NCBI GenBank assembly: GCA_958510825.1
Contig: OY294052.1
Location: forward strand, 6,593,816-6,657,815
DNA length: 64,000 bases
Source: Brachypterus glaber
Lineage: Eukaryota > Arthropoda > Insecta > Coleoptera > Kateretidae
Reading direction: 5' to 3'
The notes beneath the pieces are model-generated. The model made no database searches, was not told the origin of the DNA, and saw only the letters and a program-made list of their open reading frames with translations. Positions 1 through 10,776 of this stretch are shown here, one piece after another. Both the position numbers and the translations under genes were made by a program. Positions within the stretch are counted from its first letter, which is position 1, and every line of letters starts with the position of its first letter.

Positions 1-202
1 CCGTAATCGTAAAATTCCATGATAAAATGGATGATAATATCATACATTACGCAAAGACGTTGGTATTCATATAGTATTTTGCTCCATCTATTGTTGAATA
101 TTTAAACCATGATATCTGTCACAACAATCTGACATAACCTTCAATTTTTGCATTAAAATTTGTAAATAGGTGTTAAAATTCAATAAAAATTCTTTTTTAA
201 GT

Positions 203-1030
203 TAGTTTAGTTTAGTTTAGTTCAGTGCGGGGTTCACTGCCCTCAACACCTGATCCCTAGGACCTTTGTGTTAACCGCACAGATCTCCTCATAACATCCC
301 TGTTTCTTTTATAAAGTCCAGGTACGGTTTCAGGGGAGTGTTCATGATCTCGTTAGGTTCCAGCGAGTCGTTCCCAAAGTACCTCCATCTTAGCCCTATT
401 AGAGATGGACATTCACATATGAGGTGGTAGGGCTCTTCATCCCCTTCCCCACATCTCCTGCACACGGGGCTCGTAGTCTGTCCCATTTGGTATCGGTGCT
501 TATTCAGTAAGCAGTGCCCAGTTATTATACCCGTTATTACTCTCAGTTGACTTCTGGACATGCCTAGAAGTAAGCTGGTTCTTTTCTTGGTTGGCCCCCC
601 TAGAAAGAGTTTAGAGTGTCTCATTTTAGGTGCATCTATCCAATGTTGCTGGTGTTCATTCCTCAACATTTTCCTGACCTCGTGTCTGGCAGTGGAATAA
701 GATACCCCACAGCACGGTTCTGGTCCTGTGAGTACGGCTTCACTCCCCTTTCTTGCCAGGTCGTCTGCCTTCTCATTACCATCTATTCCTTGATGTCCTG
801 GTACCCATATCAAATTTACTTTGTTATGTTCAGCCAGTTTACATAGCTCGCTGTGGCATTCATATACCAGTTCCGAGCTAAAGGCATATGAATCTAATGC
901 CTTTATTGCTGCCTGGCTGTCTGAAATGATATTTACTGTCCTACCCGTGTAGGACTCCAATACCATTTCTTGTGCGCAGACATAAATCGCATAGATTTCC
1001 GCTTGGAAAACGGTTGCATTGGTTCCCAGG
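203..1030 (-). mobile_element. 5'-truncated LINE insertion
   Basis: An 828-bp non-LTR retrotransposon fragment read on the minus strand. Its 3' end lies at the left, with a tail of TTTAG repeats (plus-strand reading, 203-225), and its 5' end is cut inside the RNase H domain. It is flanked by direct repeats of about 156 bp (47-202 and 1031-1186) that differ at only two noted positions, which I read as a very long target-site duplication. The 3' UTR after the stop codon is only about 85 bp. Confidence 0.85.
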
Positions 1031-1038
1031 TTACGCAA
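289..1038 (-). pseudogene. LINE RNase H domain and C-terminal zinc knuckle, 5' truncated
   Basis: The frame begins inside an RNase H fold: FQAEIYAI carries the conserved Glu, IISDSQAA the second acidic residue, and NEKADDLA the last Asp. The first catalytic Asp strand and the whole reverse transcriptase are missing. It ends with a Cys/His cluster (CRRCGEGDEEPYHLICECP) and FIKETGML, an arrangement usual for the C-terminus of jockey/I/R1-group LINE ORF2 proteins. The reading frame is open for 249 codons, but the first residues come from the target site, so this is a 5'-truncated dead copy rather than a gene. Exact clade is not resolved. Confidence 0.85.
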
Positions 1039-1472
1039 AGACGTTGGTATTCAGATAGTATTTTGCTCCATCTATTGTTGAATATTTAAACCATGATATC
1101 TGTCACAACAATCTGACATAACCTTCAATTTTTGCATTAAAATTTGTAAATAGGTGTCAAAATTCAATAAAAATTCTTTTTTAAGTACTAGTTTGATAAA
1201 ATTATTAAACGATATTAGGTGCTTTATTTAAAAATATGAGTTTTGTTGCATTTACAATGTCTAGTGACAAGGGACATTGTCTTTAACCTTGTTCGCAGTT
1301 TAAAGCCATCCAGTGTTTTATATTTGCAGTCGAAGAATAGGGATAGTCTATAACACGTTTGGAATATTCTTCCGCGCTCGCGGGCCGTTATACTCGCCTA
1401 CCGGCTCGTATGACGAACATTCCGCTCGCTATTCCATGCTTGTTATAGAACATACTATTTGCAGCATTTGTA
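1031..1472 (+). repeat. Interspersed repeat with GC-rich palindromic core
   Basis: This stretch recurs in inverted orientation at 50690-51095 and in part at 47-202. In this AT-rich DNA it stands out for a CG-dense palindrome at 1362-1436: TTGGAATATTC and CCGCGCTCGCGGG on one side, CCGCTCG and TATTCCA on the other, with CCTACCGGCTCG between them. The product GPLYSPTGSYDEHSARY read from it reappears in the other copy only because it is the same repeat; it is not a gene. Confidence 0.7.
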
Positions 1473-1474
1473 GG

Positions 1475-1804
1475 GGTCCTCACGGGCCACTGCAAGCTAA
1501 GGAAGGACCTAGCAACAATGCGGATTCTAGAGAGTCCGCTATGCCCATCCTCTCATTAGTTAGCCGAGTGTGTCAGATACGACAGGATCAGGTTGCTAGT
1601 CTTTGAAACTCAAGGACTCAACCAAGAGGAACTAAGAGATCTCCCCTTGGCCAATATCCTGACCTTTATTGAAAGTACGGGCAGGTTCAAGGAGGACTCA
1701 AATTAGTAAATGGCTGGGATTGCCTCTTGTGACAAAAAGGGCCAGAAATGGCCTAGTCGTCCGGCTTTGGCCAACCCAAAAATTTACTACTATCACTACT
1801 ATTT
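1475..1804 (+). mobile_element. LINE 3' end, 5' truncated, plus strand
   Basis: The frame ending at the TAG at 1704-1706 reads LRDLPLANILTFIESTGRF, the typical last residues of RNase H-bearing LINE ORF2 proteins, and resembles the FIKETGML end of the copy at 289. A roughly 80-bp 3' UTR follows and ends in a run of TAC/ACT triplets near 1780-1800. Only the extreme 3' end of the element is present. Confidence 0.6.
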
Positions 1805-2052
1805 CCAGCAACTTATTATTATTCTTGAAGTTTTCGCCGTGCATTTAAGTAGATATGTTTATTCTAATCAGTATGTGTAAATGTTTGTTAGAAATAAGCC
1901 AAACCTGTTGCACAATTTAAGTGTACAAACTACGTTCTCTTACTTATGTTACGTTCACTCACATGGCTTTACTCTCATCATCAGCCATCTAGACTCTGAT
2001 TAGGTATGTTGACACGTGAGAGTACTGTACCAACCCATCGAACTAAATACAC
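1805..2052. other. Unassigned AT-rich spacer
   Basis: No gene, tandem repeat or inverted repeat that I can support. Confidence 0.5.
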
Positions 2053-2061
2053 TGTTAAAAG

Positions 2062-2734
2062 ACGATTCGCTCACAGCAGTAATGAGAAGAATCTAGCACA
2101 TGCGCACTGGTTTGCTTATTTTTGTTTTGACGGATGTCAAAAGTGGCTTCCGTTTAGGCAGTTGTAGTTTTATGAAATAGTTTAATTTGAGTATGGTTAC
2201 GGTGCGCATCAGGTCCACAAAAATGAACTATATTTTTGCACTGATTTCTGGTTTTATTACTAAAACTTACTGTCTTGAATATAATTAGGTGCGGAAAATC
2301 CAGTTTTTTTGTTTGAATATATAGCAAAAGATTGTTAAAATACTCACGAATTTCTGTTTGATTTTTTTAATGGGGGCGTTGGTTTACGTTAACAATGGTT
2401 TGGTTTGGTAGTTTGCTGGTTTGGTGTTTTTTTTTAATGGGAGGCATTTTTCAGATACGATATTTCAGAATTTAGAAGGCGATATATTTTAAGAATCAAA
2501 TGTTTATTAATGAACATTCCGCAATTTTTTTTACAAAAATACTATTAAAAGCGAGTACTTTTAGCCAATTAAAAAAAAACTGTTAGCTCGCAAAGAAAAA
2601 AGTAGATATTTTTGTAAAATTCTGCAAAATAATGTTACATAACCTTAAAATAATTTTTGGCATACGTCAAAACAAAAATAAGAAAATCAGTGCGCATGCG
2701 CTGGATTCTTCTCATTACTGCGGTGAGTGAATCG
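2062..2734. mobile_element. Non-autonomous DNA transposon, 9-bp TSD, long TIRs
   Basis: A 673-bp element with terminal inverted repeats of about 80 bp (2063-2142 against 2655-2734; outer ends CGATTCGCTCAC and GTGAGTGAATCG). It is flanked by the identical 9-mer TGTTAAAAG at 2053-2061 and 2735-2743. Long TIRs with a 9-bp duplication fit a Mutator-like (MULE) MITE best; Merlin or hAT-type elements (8-9 bp) are alternatives. No coding capacity is seen inside. Confidence 0.8.
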
Positions 2735-2743
2735 TGTTAAAAG

Positions 2744-3825
2744 TAGCATGAGTAGGGGAGACTGGGGCTAGTTGTAGCAGGGGTAAGTTGTCGAAGTGCT
2801 TGTACCTCAAAAAGTAAAATAGTTTTCTGCACCAAACCGAGATTAACCTCTGTGTTACAAAAGTGCCATTTATCACTTGTAAACTAAAAAGTTAAAAAAG
2901 CAGCAAGATAGTTCAAAAAATGTCAAAATTAAAGCGTCCAGTAATTTTTTTGTGGCAAATATTTTTTCTTATTTTGAGTGATTTAAAATATTAAGATAAG
3001 AAAATTATATGTATATTGGAGTTTAAAGGGGCTGTTTGGAGGATGTTTTTGACGTATTAGATCGAAATTGAAACTTGCTTTAAAAATGTTTACACCGTCA
3101 ACTTTACACGATCTAGTTTTACCATTTTTTTCCTAAGAAATAACCATGCGAAGTGAAAAATAAAACAATCTTTCTTGGAACGAGTAAAACTGTTTTTTTG
3201 TGTAGACCTTCAAACTTGACACAGAATGTTTATTCAAACCTTAGCAAATAAATATACAATCAAATGGGTTTAATTCATTATAATGTAAATATTTAAATCC
3301 CATTTAATTGAAATGACTTTATTCAGATTATATTTAGATTAGACTAATTTAAATTTTAACTTTAGCTCAAGCGTCCTTTTGACTATAGGCGGAAATTCGA
3401 TTTTAACTGTACATATACATACATATAGACGTGTTACTTTCTCAACATCGTATCTAAAAAAAAAATTAAAGTGGGACGCAAAAAAAGATGTAATTTTGCA
3501 TAAGCATTAGTTTTTTTTACCAGACATATGACATTAATATTTTAATATAGATTAGCTATAGATTAAATCTGTTAGATTTTATCTATAGTTATAATAGTTA
3601 TAAAAATGTATGTTGTTTATTTTTTTTATGTTAGTGGACTCTTTATATTAATGTAATTACGCCAAAATAATTCTGCTTTAAGGGAAACGAAAAGGTGTAT
3701 CCACAGTCCCGAAATTTTATACCCCAAGGTAAAAGTTTGGGGCGTGGATACAATAAATTACAATAAAAGCGAACTGTTGCTGCCAAATTTTTGTCTTCGT
3801 GCGTAAAACTCGTCATTTTGGACTC
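2744..3825. other. Unassigned AT-rich spacer
   Basis: No gene or clear repeat structure recognised. Reading frames are short and closed. Confidence 0.5.
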
Positions 3826-4025
3826 TATTTTTCGAGGGATTTATTTATTGGACAATTCCTTATCCACAATCATCTACAATCCACCACAATCATCAACAAT
3901 GTGTGGAAGACACTCATCTAAAATCTTTCGACAATCTTCATTAAAATTTTGTACAATCTTCCACAATCTTCTTGACAATCTCCCAAAATCCTTGTACACT
4001 TTTTTTTTAATAAATAAACCCATCG
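3826..4025. repeat. ACAATC-rich repeat element
   Basis: Bounded by CGAGGGATTTATTTATT on the left and AATAAATAAACCCATCG on the right (inverted), and filled with degenerate CACAATC/GACAATC motifs. A longer relative with a regular 22-bp minisatellite lies at 24565-25080. The 91-codon frame here is a by-product of the simple sequence. Confidence 0.65.
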
Positions 4026-4234
4026 TATCAATTTCTAGTTTCAACGGCTTTTGCATAAAATTGTAACGTGGTGGAAAAACTCTAAAAACAGATTTGGAAA
4101 AAAATGTCTAGAAGGTCCAACTTTTCCCAGAGCAAAAAGCTGAGCCTATTTTGTAGAGTTGTGTTATCTTTGTTTACAGTATGTAATATGTATTTGATTA
4201 TAAATAAATTATTATTTTTATACCAAACCATTGT

Positions 4235-4859
4235 TAGTTATTTATGGTACTAGTGGGTAAAGTAAGATATTGCCCATGAGAAAATTAACCTGCGTCAGCC
4301 AATCAGGTTAATTTTCGAGAGGGCAATATCGGTTAACCCATGAGTGCCATACAAGGTTTTATCCAATAAATAGCTTAGGAATTTAAATTTTTATTAAAAA
4401 TTTTAATGACATTTACAAGAAAATAATTTGACAAGTGACAGTTGAGTGGGTAAAATAAATAATTATCCACTCAATAAAGTAAAAGCCACGCGGGGGTTAT
4501 TATTGAGTTTATCTATTTAAAATAAAGCTGGTAATTGTCTTATTATCTGTATGTATTGGGTAATAGTTATTTATGGTACTAGTGGGTAAAGTAAGATATT
4601 GCAGGTTAATTTTCGAGAGGGCAATATCGGTTTACCCATGAGTGCCATACAAGGTTTTATCCAATAAATAGCTTAGGAATTCATATTTTTATTAAAAATT
4701 TTAACGACATTTACAAGAAAATAATTTGACAAGTGACAGTTGAGTGGGTAAAATAAATAATTATCCACTCAATAAAGTAAAAGCCACGCGGGGGTTATTA
4801 TTGAGTTTATCTATTTAAAATAAAGCTGGTAATTGTCTCATTATCTGTATGTATTGGAT
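4235..4859. repeat. Two-copy tandem repeat, 329-bp unit with hairpin
   Basis: Unit 1 is 4235-4563 and unit 2 is 4564-4859, nearly identical. Unit 1 holds a hairpin around GATATTGCCC and GGGCAATATC with AAAATTAACCTG/CAGGTTAATTTT arms; unit 2 has lost the left arm of that hairpin, explaining its shorter length. A second small stem, GAGTGGGTAAA with ATTATCCACTC, is kept in both. Confidence 0.8.
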
Positions 4860-5204
4860 AAAATATTTTTTTTAAATTCGTTTCTTATTTAAATAACAAG
4901 TATTATTTATTAATAAGTACAGTAATAAAACAGCCTGCCAATTTTTTTAATTTAACTCAACACTGACCCCATTCTACCTTACAATTTAAATTCTTTATTG
5001 AGTACCAATATCGGCCAGTGTTACATACGGTGGGCCGAACTTTTTATTGTACCTACTGAAAAATTATTCAATACAGGGGCGTATTTCGAAGGATTTTCTT
5101 TGGCGGCCCTTGCTGTTAATGTGGGCTGCAAAAACCTTTCACAAAATAAATAAAGAATCAAGAAAAACATTTGATTTAAGGATCCTTTCGATAGAAAATA
5201 TATA

Positions 5205-5290
5205 CAGGGTGCCCGTTTTTCGACCTCAAGCATCGGTATCTCGGTTATTATAAGAGATACAAGATCGGTTAAATTAGAAAAAAGTTGCGC
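5205..5290. repeat. CAGGGTG-terminal repeat fragment
   Basis: Begins TATACAGGGTGCCCG, the end motif shared by many elements of this window (see 12437, 17793, 29021). Only one end is seen here. Confidence 0.45.
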
Positions 5291-5300
5291 ATTTTAATGG

Positions 5301-6280
5301 TGCACAGAAAAAAAGGTTATCTTGGCAGAAGATAATAAATTATCTTGGATTTATATTATCTTAAATCGAGGTAATAATCTTCTTTTAAGATCATGCATCG
5401 TCGGTTTAAGATTATTTGTGACTTTGGTTTCATTTAATTATTCTCTTGGTAAAAAAATATTTGTGTCAAGGATTTTTTCCTTAAATGCATGACATTTAAA
5501 ATAGTAACAAAGAATCACCCGTTGTTATTGTTGGCTGGCAGACGATTTGCGCAGTAGTTCAAGATATGCGCGGGAGAGAAGTTCGGTATTTTTTTTTTGC
5601 CGTCAGTCGTAAATTATTTTTATCTGCTTTAAAATGGACGAAATTGTATGTTACCCTCAAACGATGGGGATTTACAAATTTACTTAAAAAATTCACGGGT
5701 AAGTAGCTTTAAATAATGTATACCTATAAGCGCCATTTTGCAATGGTGTTGCAACAAGTTTTTCTTTAAAAACAAGTGCTTTTTCCTACGACCACCTATG
5801 AAACCAAATTTCACATGATTAACAGAGTAAGAAATCATATTTTATAGGCGTGCGAAATAATATTATACATGTGTGGGAAATTTTTTCAAAATATTTACTC
5901 TGGAACCTGACTGTGGGGTCTTTATCTTACACAAAGTCTTGGTTTAAGATAATATGATCTTAAATCAAGAGAATCAATCTTAAATTAAGATTATAATTCT
6001 CTTCATTCAAGATTATATTGTCTTAAACCAAGACTTGGTGTAAGATAATATGATCTTGGATAAAGATAATATGATCTTGAATCAAGATAATTACATACTT
6101 GGTTTAAGATAATATGATCCTAAATAAATGGTTTAAATGGCTTTGATTTAAGGAAATGTCCTCAAATGCCAAGATCACGGCGGACTTGATCCAAGACAAT
6201 CATGGCGTTGAACATATCGAAAGCCATGGCCGCCTTGGTTCAAGATCGTTTTGCTTTGATATCCTTTTTTTCTGTGTGCA
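5301..6280. mobile_element. TIR element with GATAATATGATCTT minisatellite core
   Basis: Left end TGCACAGAAAAAAAGG (5301) is the inverse of the right end CCTTTTTTTCTGTGTGCA (6280). The interior is built from both orientations of a degenerate ~20-bp module, CTTGGTTTAAGATAATATGA, best seen at 5938-6120 and again near the left end. No convincing target duplication was found. The small frame near 6202 lies within and beyond the right end and is not a gene. Confidence 0.7.
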
Positions 6281-6379
6281 ATAATTTGAAAGAAAATTTT
6301 TTTAATTATCGCAAAAACATTAAAAATCTCGAGTTTCGTTTTTATTTTTTTGAGAGAAAACCGACCAAGCTAGACGTTT

Positions 6380-7144
6380 TAAATTGAAGCATTGTTAAGG
6401 TACTTTTTTGCAAGAAATCTAAATCTGTTATCATAATTTCCATGGTATTTTACATGCAAGAGTTACAACACTTAACTTCATAAAATGTACACAGTACTGA
6501 CTCGGCTCGAGGTTGTTTAATCTGTAAATTTGCCGCAGTCACTTACTGACTAGACTATGTTCCCTCTTGCCTCCTAAGACTTTGTTGTTGTCATTCGTGC
6601 CCTTTCTCCTTCACTCCAACTTTAAAGGCTAGTCTGGGTAGTCTCCTTTTGGGCCACTTGATTTAAATATTACGTACTTGTTTTTAGTAATTATTTTTGT
6701 GTGTGTATTCAAGTAATGTGGTAATCAATCACTGCGTGGCCAATTGAATTTGTTACAGTGGCGGCTCGACGAAAAATCACCGAGGGCATAAATTAAAAGT
6801 TAATTACGGTCCGACGCTCTTCAAAACTTAATTATACCGGGGTAGATGCTAGCGCACTTTTTTGTGAAGCCTTTACGGTCAAAACCACTTTCTAATGAAA
6901 CTAACCCTGGTATTTTTGGTGATAACTCGCTTATTATTGATTGTAGAATATAAAAACTTGCACGAACAAAAAGCATTTTCCATTGAAAAACACTCGATGT
7001 TTTTTTAATTATTTTTGTCACAGTATTATTAGTTTCGGAGATATAGCCATTTAAAGGCTATTATATTTAAAGAGTAAAAGTAAGGTCTCTATTAACGTTA
7101 CCAACAGGATAAACGCCAAATGCTGCTTTGTCACTGTAAAAAAA
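6380..7144. other. Unassigned AT-rich spacer
   Basis: No gene, and no repeat family I recognise elsewhere in the window. Confidence 0.45.
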
Positions 7145-7227
7145 TACAGGGTTTTCCATTAAAAAAAAACAAATTTATGACACTTCCGGCGAAACAAAAA
7201 TATTAAATACGTCATTTTATAGCCAAT

Positions 7228-7823
7228 GGCTGCGTTCAATGGACACTAATCAAAAGATATCAAATGATAAGTATTGCTAGCAAATGGAGCTCTCTACAAC
7301 TAGAATTATGAAACAAAAGACGTCTACCCTATCTATATCTCATTTGCACTGAGCGGCACGAACGAACATAGCTAATGTGAATCTGTAGAATAAGATAATT
7401 CTACTAAAATTTAGATGGCGCCAGTAATTTCTTTTATAAAAATAATATAGTTACACTTTTCGTCCGGCCAAGTAAATATTGTATTTGTTCAACAAAGAAC
7501 AAATACAGAATTTGTTTGGTTGGGTGGAAGTGGTAGTGTATGTATGTCTTCTATCCTTTTTGGGTAGAACTTTTGTCCCTGTCTAATCTAACGGGAGAAA
7601 TCGCCATTGCTGAACGGCTAATATCTGTCACTTTTCTCAACCACCATTTAAGGTTATAAATACCCACAAAAAGTACATTCCCGCGCTTTTATACAATCAA
7701 TCAAAACCAATCATCTCAACACGTCGATGAGGAATGATTCAGCGACATCTGTCAATCGAAACTGATCATAGCGTTCAATAATGATTTGACAGCTATGTTC
7801 TGCTGTTTCCATTGAACGCAGCC
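7228..7823 (+). mobile_element. GGCTGCGTTCAATGG MITE nested in outer element
   Basis: Terminal inverted repeats GGCTGCGTTCAATGG and CCATTGAACGCAGCC, flanked by AAT on both sides (7225-7227, 7824-7826); the intact host family at 17.9 kb has a single AAT there, so a 3-bp target duplication is supported. A related copy in the opposite orientation lies at about 62168-62451. The element is itself interrupted by the GGAG element at 7286-7605. Confidence 0.75.
7286..7605 (+). mobile_element. GGAG-terminal MITE, copy 1
   Basis: Copy of a family also found at 27547-27950 and, reversed, at 40993-41398. It begins GGAGCTCTCTACAACTAG and ends GGGAGAAATCGCC, flanked by AT on both sides. The related element at 62.2-62.45 kb lacks it, giving an empty site. 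It contains a strong hairpin around CAAATACAG/CTGTATTTG, better kept in the other copies. Confidence 0.8.
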
Positions 7824-7961
7824 AATGTAAAATTATATAAATCAGCAAAGTTTCGTTTTTATCGAATACAGATTAATCTTAATTTTGAGGGTGGACATAA
7901 AAAGTCCAAACTCACCCGGTATGTACTAAATGGGAGATCGTAAGGCAAGTCAGCGTTTGGA

Positions 7962-8797
7962 CCATAGACAAAATAAACAAATAGATTGATTTTTGACCGT
8001 CTGCGCATACTTCTGCGGCCCGACTAAATGCGTCCTTCATTTTGATTCCAACATAAAGTAAAAAAATATATATTTTATGTTGGTAACACTGTGTTGCGTT
8101 AGATAGGAATATTTTCTTTGTTAGAGATGTGTCTTTTCATTTCACTTCAGTAGTCAGTAAAAGTTTCTTTTTGTCGTTGTTTTGTTGTAACAGTTTGTTA
8201 TATAAATTATGTTATGTAAAAACTAAATCAATATGTTATACTACACAGATATTTATTTATTTTACCAGTAATTTAAATATAAAAATATAATTCTTCGCAC
8301 ACACCTCTAACATATTCGTGAACAGGTTAACATAACCTAATTTATGTATGTTTTGAGTTTGTTTTTGAGGTTTTTCTGTTATATTTTCTACGCGTTTGGT
8401 GTTTTGTGCTAGAAGGGTGAACATTTTATTTTATTATAGACTATATAATAGCGTTTTTGAACTTTTAAAGTCTTTCTGTGTTTTTTGTATATTTTATAGT
8501 GCTTTTTCAAAGAACTAGTAAAGTCTTTGCAATGACGTGTTTTATAAAAAGTTGTAGAAACATAAAACGACTGCTACCTGCAGACAGCAGTATCATATTT
8601 TTTAGGTAAGTTTGATTTTCTTTAATATAACATAAGAAAACATTAAAAAGTAAGGTTATGTCGTTTATTTATTTACATTTTACCCACTAATTTAAATTTC
8701 CCGGCTGATTTCTGACGTAACTTCCGATCAAAATGGAGGACTCGTAAATTTGTATATAACCTTGAGATGACAGCTCATCTATGTTCTTTGTCTATGG
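7962..8797. mobile_element. CCATAGACAAA TIR element with TTTGGA duplication
   Basis: An 836-bp element with ends CCATAGACAAA and TTTGTCTATGG, flanked by TTTGGA at 7956-7961 and 8798-8803 (the match can be stretched to 8 bp by shifting the boundary). No coding frame inside. Superfamily is not assigned. Confidence 0.7.
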
Positions 8798-8803
8798 TTT
8801 GGA

Positions 8804-9509
8804 CCTAGAGGCTTCACATGTTCCTTTATTGAATTATTGTTTTTATTACACTCGCATTATTTCTGCCACACCTACTCTATATTTTAGTCTCACAATGTAT
8901 AGCAGTCGAGCTCAAAAGTACGGAGGAGATCATAAATGATTTGATTTAAAACGATAACAGTAACTATATATAACGCGAGTACCTATAAATACTTACTTCG
9001 CGTTATCCACTATATAAAAAAAACGAACTACTAGTTAGTAGAATATACTAGTTAGTAGAATATAAAAAAAAAGAGAGCCTCGAGGCTGGGGAACCCCAAA
9101 TTTTCGCCCGCGGCGCTGAGCTTTCTTACAATTTTGTAAAACTTTAAATTCTTAAACTATTCTAAAATTAAAAGAGAAACATCAAATATGTAGAATTCTT
9201 CGCTATCGACGCTTGTCATCCTTAGTTTTTTTTTATGGACTGCCGCCTATTTAGATTAGATAAAGAGAGAAGTTTACAGAAAGAGATAAAAGTATAATTA
9301 TTATTGTTTAAAATAAAATTATGCATATTTTAGGTAAAAATCACATTTTAGATTATAGTTTAAATTACATGAAGGTAAGATCTTTGTTTTTTTTTTAAGT
9401 AAAACACTATTTTTTTTAATTTTTATAACACAGCTATGTGTACAGTAGGTCTAAAGTTTCCTAGGGTACGTATGACCTACCCCTTAATTTGACAGTCATT
9501 GATAATACA
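8804..9509. other. Unassigned repeat-derived spacer
   Basis: Contains a small duplicated CTAGTTAGTAGAATATA motif (9035-9065) and a GGCGCTGAGCTTTCTTACAA block (9109) that recurs in degenerate form at 9966, 10148 and, reversed in part, near 25455. No gene seen. Confidence 0.45.
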
Positions 9510-9734
9510 TGAAGCTGAAGTTTGCAACGTTTTTTTGCAACGAAAATTCAAATAGTATATTAAAGTACTAGTTTCATAACATACGTTTTTAGCGCACGAG
9601 TACAAGTTCAGAAAACAAGCCGCTTGCGGCGAGTTTTCTAAAGTACTAGTACGCTAAAAACGTGTTATGGAATAAGTGCTTTAATATACTATTTGAATTT
9701 TCGATGCAAAAAAACGTTGCAAACTTCAGCTTTC
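9510..9734. mobile_element. Foldback MITE, full-length palindrome
   Basis: Almost the whole 225 bp is one inverted repeat. The arms start GAAGCTGAAGTTTGCAACG and continue through CAAATAGTATATTAAAG; the centre has AAGCCGCTTGCGGCGA. Shorter or broken copies are at 25885-26056 and 57487-57600. Confidence 0.85.
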
Positions 9735-10668
9735 CGATAATACCCCGTTGTGTGTGAAGATTTTGTACTTGTTTTTGTGTTTAATAAGCTGTTTTATGTA
9801 TTCTTTAATAATTTTGCATAAAATGCACATTTATTGTTGCACTGTGATAAAATCCAAATATAATATTTTTAGGGAATTTTCTTTTTGGATTGGTATTGAA
9901 GACCTAAATTTATGTTGCCTAACGTATTGGACTGCTTTCCATTAAAAATTGTAAAAAATTTTGCATGCGGCGCCAGAGCTTTCTTGCATTGTTGACATTT
10001 TAAATCGTTTTGAATCGTAAAACTGTTCTAAAATTAAACAGACCATCAGATTAGTAAAAAAATTACCAGCGTTTTTTTTTTTAATTTAAGATTGTAAAAA
10101 AGTTTTATAATTTTAACTGAGATTTTAACAGAATTTGTAAAGTTTTACGTGCGGCGCTAACTTTGTAAAGGAATGGCGACTGCTTTTAGTCAGTTTTTTG
10201 TAAGGAGGGGCCCCACTTCAGCCCCCCCTGTACAAGTGCCACAGCTATAGTCCTGTCGAAGTCCTTAATAGAAACAGTCCAAAATTAACCATTAGTAATA
10301 GTTTATTTTTTTAATGAAATATTTAATAAATTAATTTATACCTAGTTGGCCTAGAAAAATTGTAACCTGTTCAACGATCAGTGTTCGTATCGCGTCAGAT
10401 TCCTAGTCCAGCTTACAAAAATTTAAAACAAGATCTTTAAAAACTTGCTTTAAAATAAATCTGTAGGTAATTACGAGGAGATATTTTAAATAGGACAAAA
10501 AAAGGTGAAAATCTGACAGGCCTTCGAGCAACAAGTTGTTTTTTAGCCTGAAAAATTAGTGCTCAACATGCCGTGTTTACATGTGAGACGCGACCTTAAG
10601 GTCAGAAGAATTTTTGATTAGGTAGGTAGTATGCGTGTGTATCGGAATGTTATTATAGCGGAACTCAC
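9735..10668. other. Intron 1 side of outspread, no further exon seen
   Basis: Lies downstream of the outspread first coding exon on its strand, so it is presumably intron. It carries degenerate copies of the GGCGCC-AGCTTTCTT block and a C-rich patch at 10205-10232. No PH-domain exon was recognised here or anywhere to the left. Confidence 0.45.
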
Positions 10669-10776
10669 CCGGTTGCATTCCAAAGCCTCAGCTGAATGTT
10701 CCTCTTTTTGTCGAAAACAATTAGAACATTTTGTCTTGTGAAATATATTTGGCGCAAACTTTTTGCACTGAGACAT
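10669..10776 (-). CDS. osp: outspread / MPRIP homologue, first coding exon
   Basis: A 36-codon exon (ATG at 10776-10774) ending at a consensus GTGAGT donor in phase 0. The peptide contains [16 protein letters not shown] and [13 protein letters not shown], which is the conserved N-terminus of Drosophila outspread and vertebrate MPRIP (KFxxNIFNKSKCxNCFK). These are PH-domain, coiled-coil proteins that bind F-actin and link RhoA/myosin phosphatase to the actin cytoskeleton. Only the first exon is in the window; the PH domains and coiled coils must lie beyond position 1, so the first intron exceeds 10.6 kb. The call rests on remembered family sequence and one short exon, but the match is dense and the splice site is good. 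Confidence 0.85.

Larger units (their letters stand above)
7145..7922 (+). mobile_element. CAGGG/CCGGAAGT-family element interrupted by nested insertions
   Basis: Outer element, from TACAGGGTTTTCC (7145) to CACCCGGTAT (7922). The same family is seen uninterrupted at 17793-17970, where TATAGCC is followed directly by AATGTAAAAT; here those halves are split by the 7228-7823 insertion. It contains the conserved blocks CATTTTATAGCCAATG and AGATTAATCTTAATTTTG. Confidence 0.7.

Noticed and set aside
616..846. Plus-strand 76-codon frame
   Set aside because: Antisense shadow of the LINE RNase H frame.
3791..4066. 91-codon frame
   Set aside because: Product of the ACAATC simple repeat.
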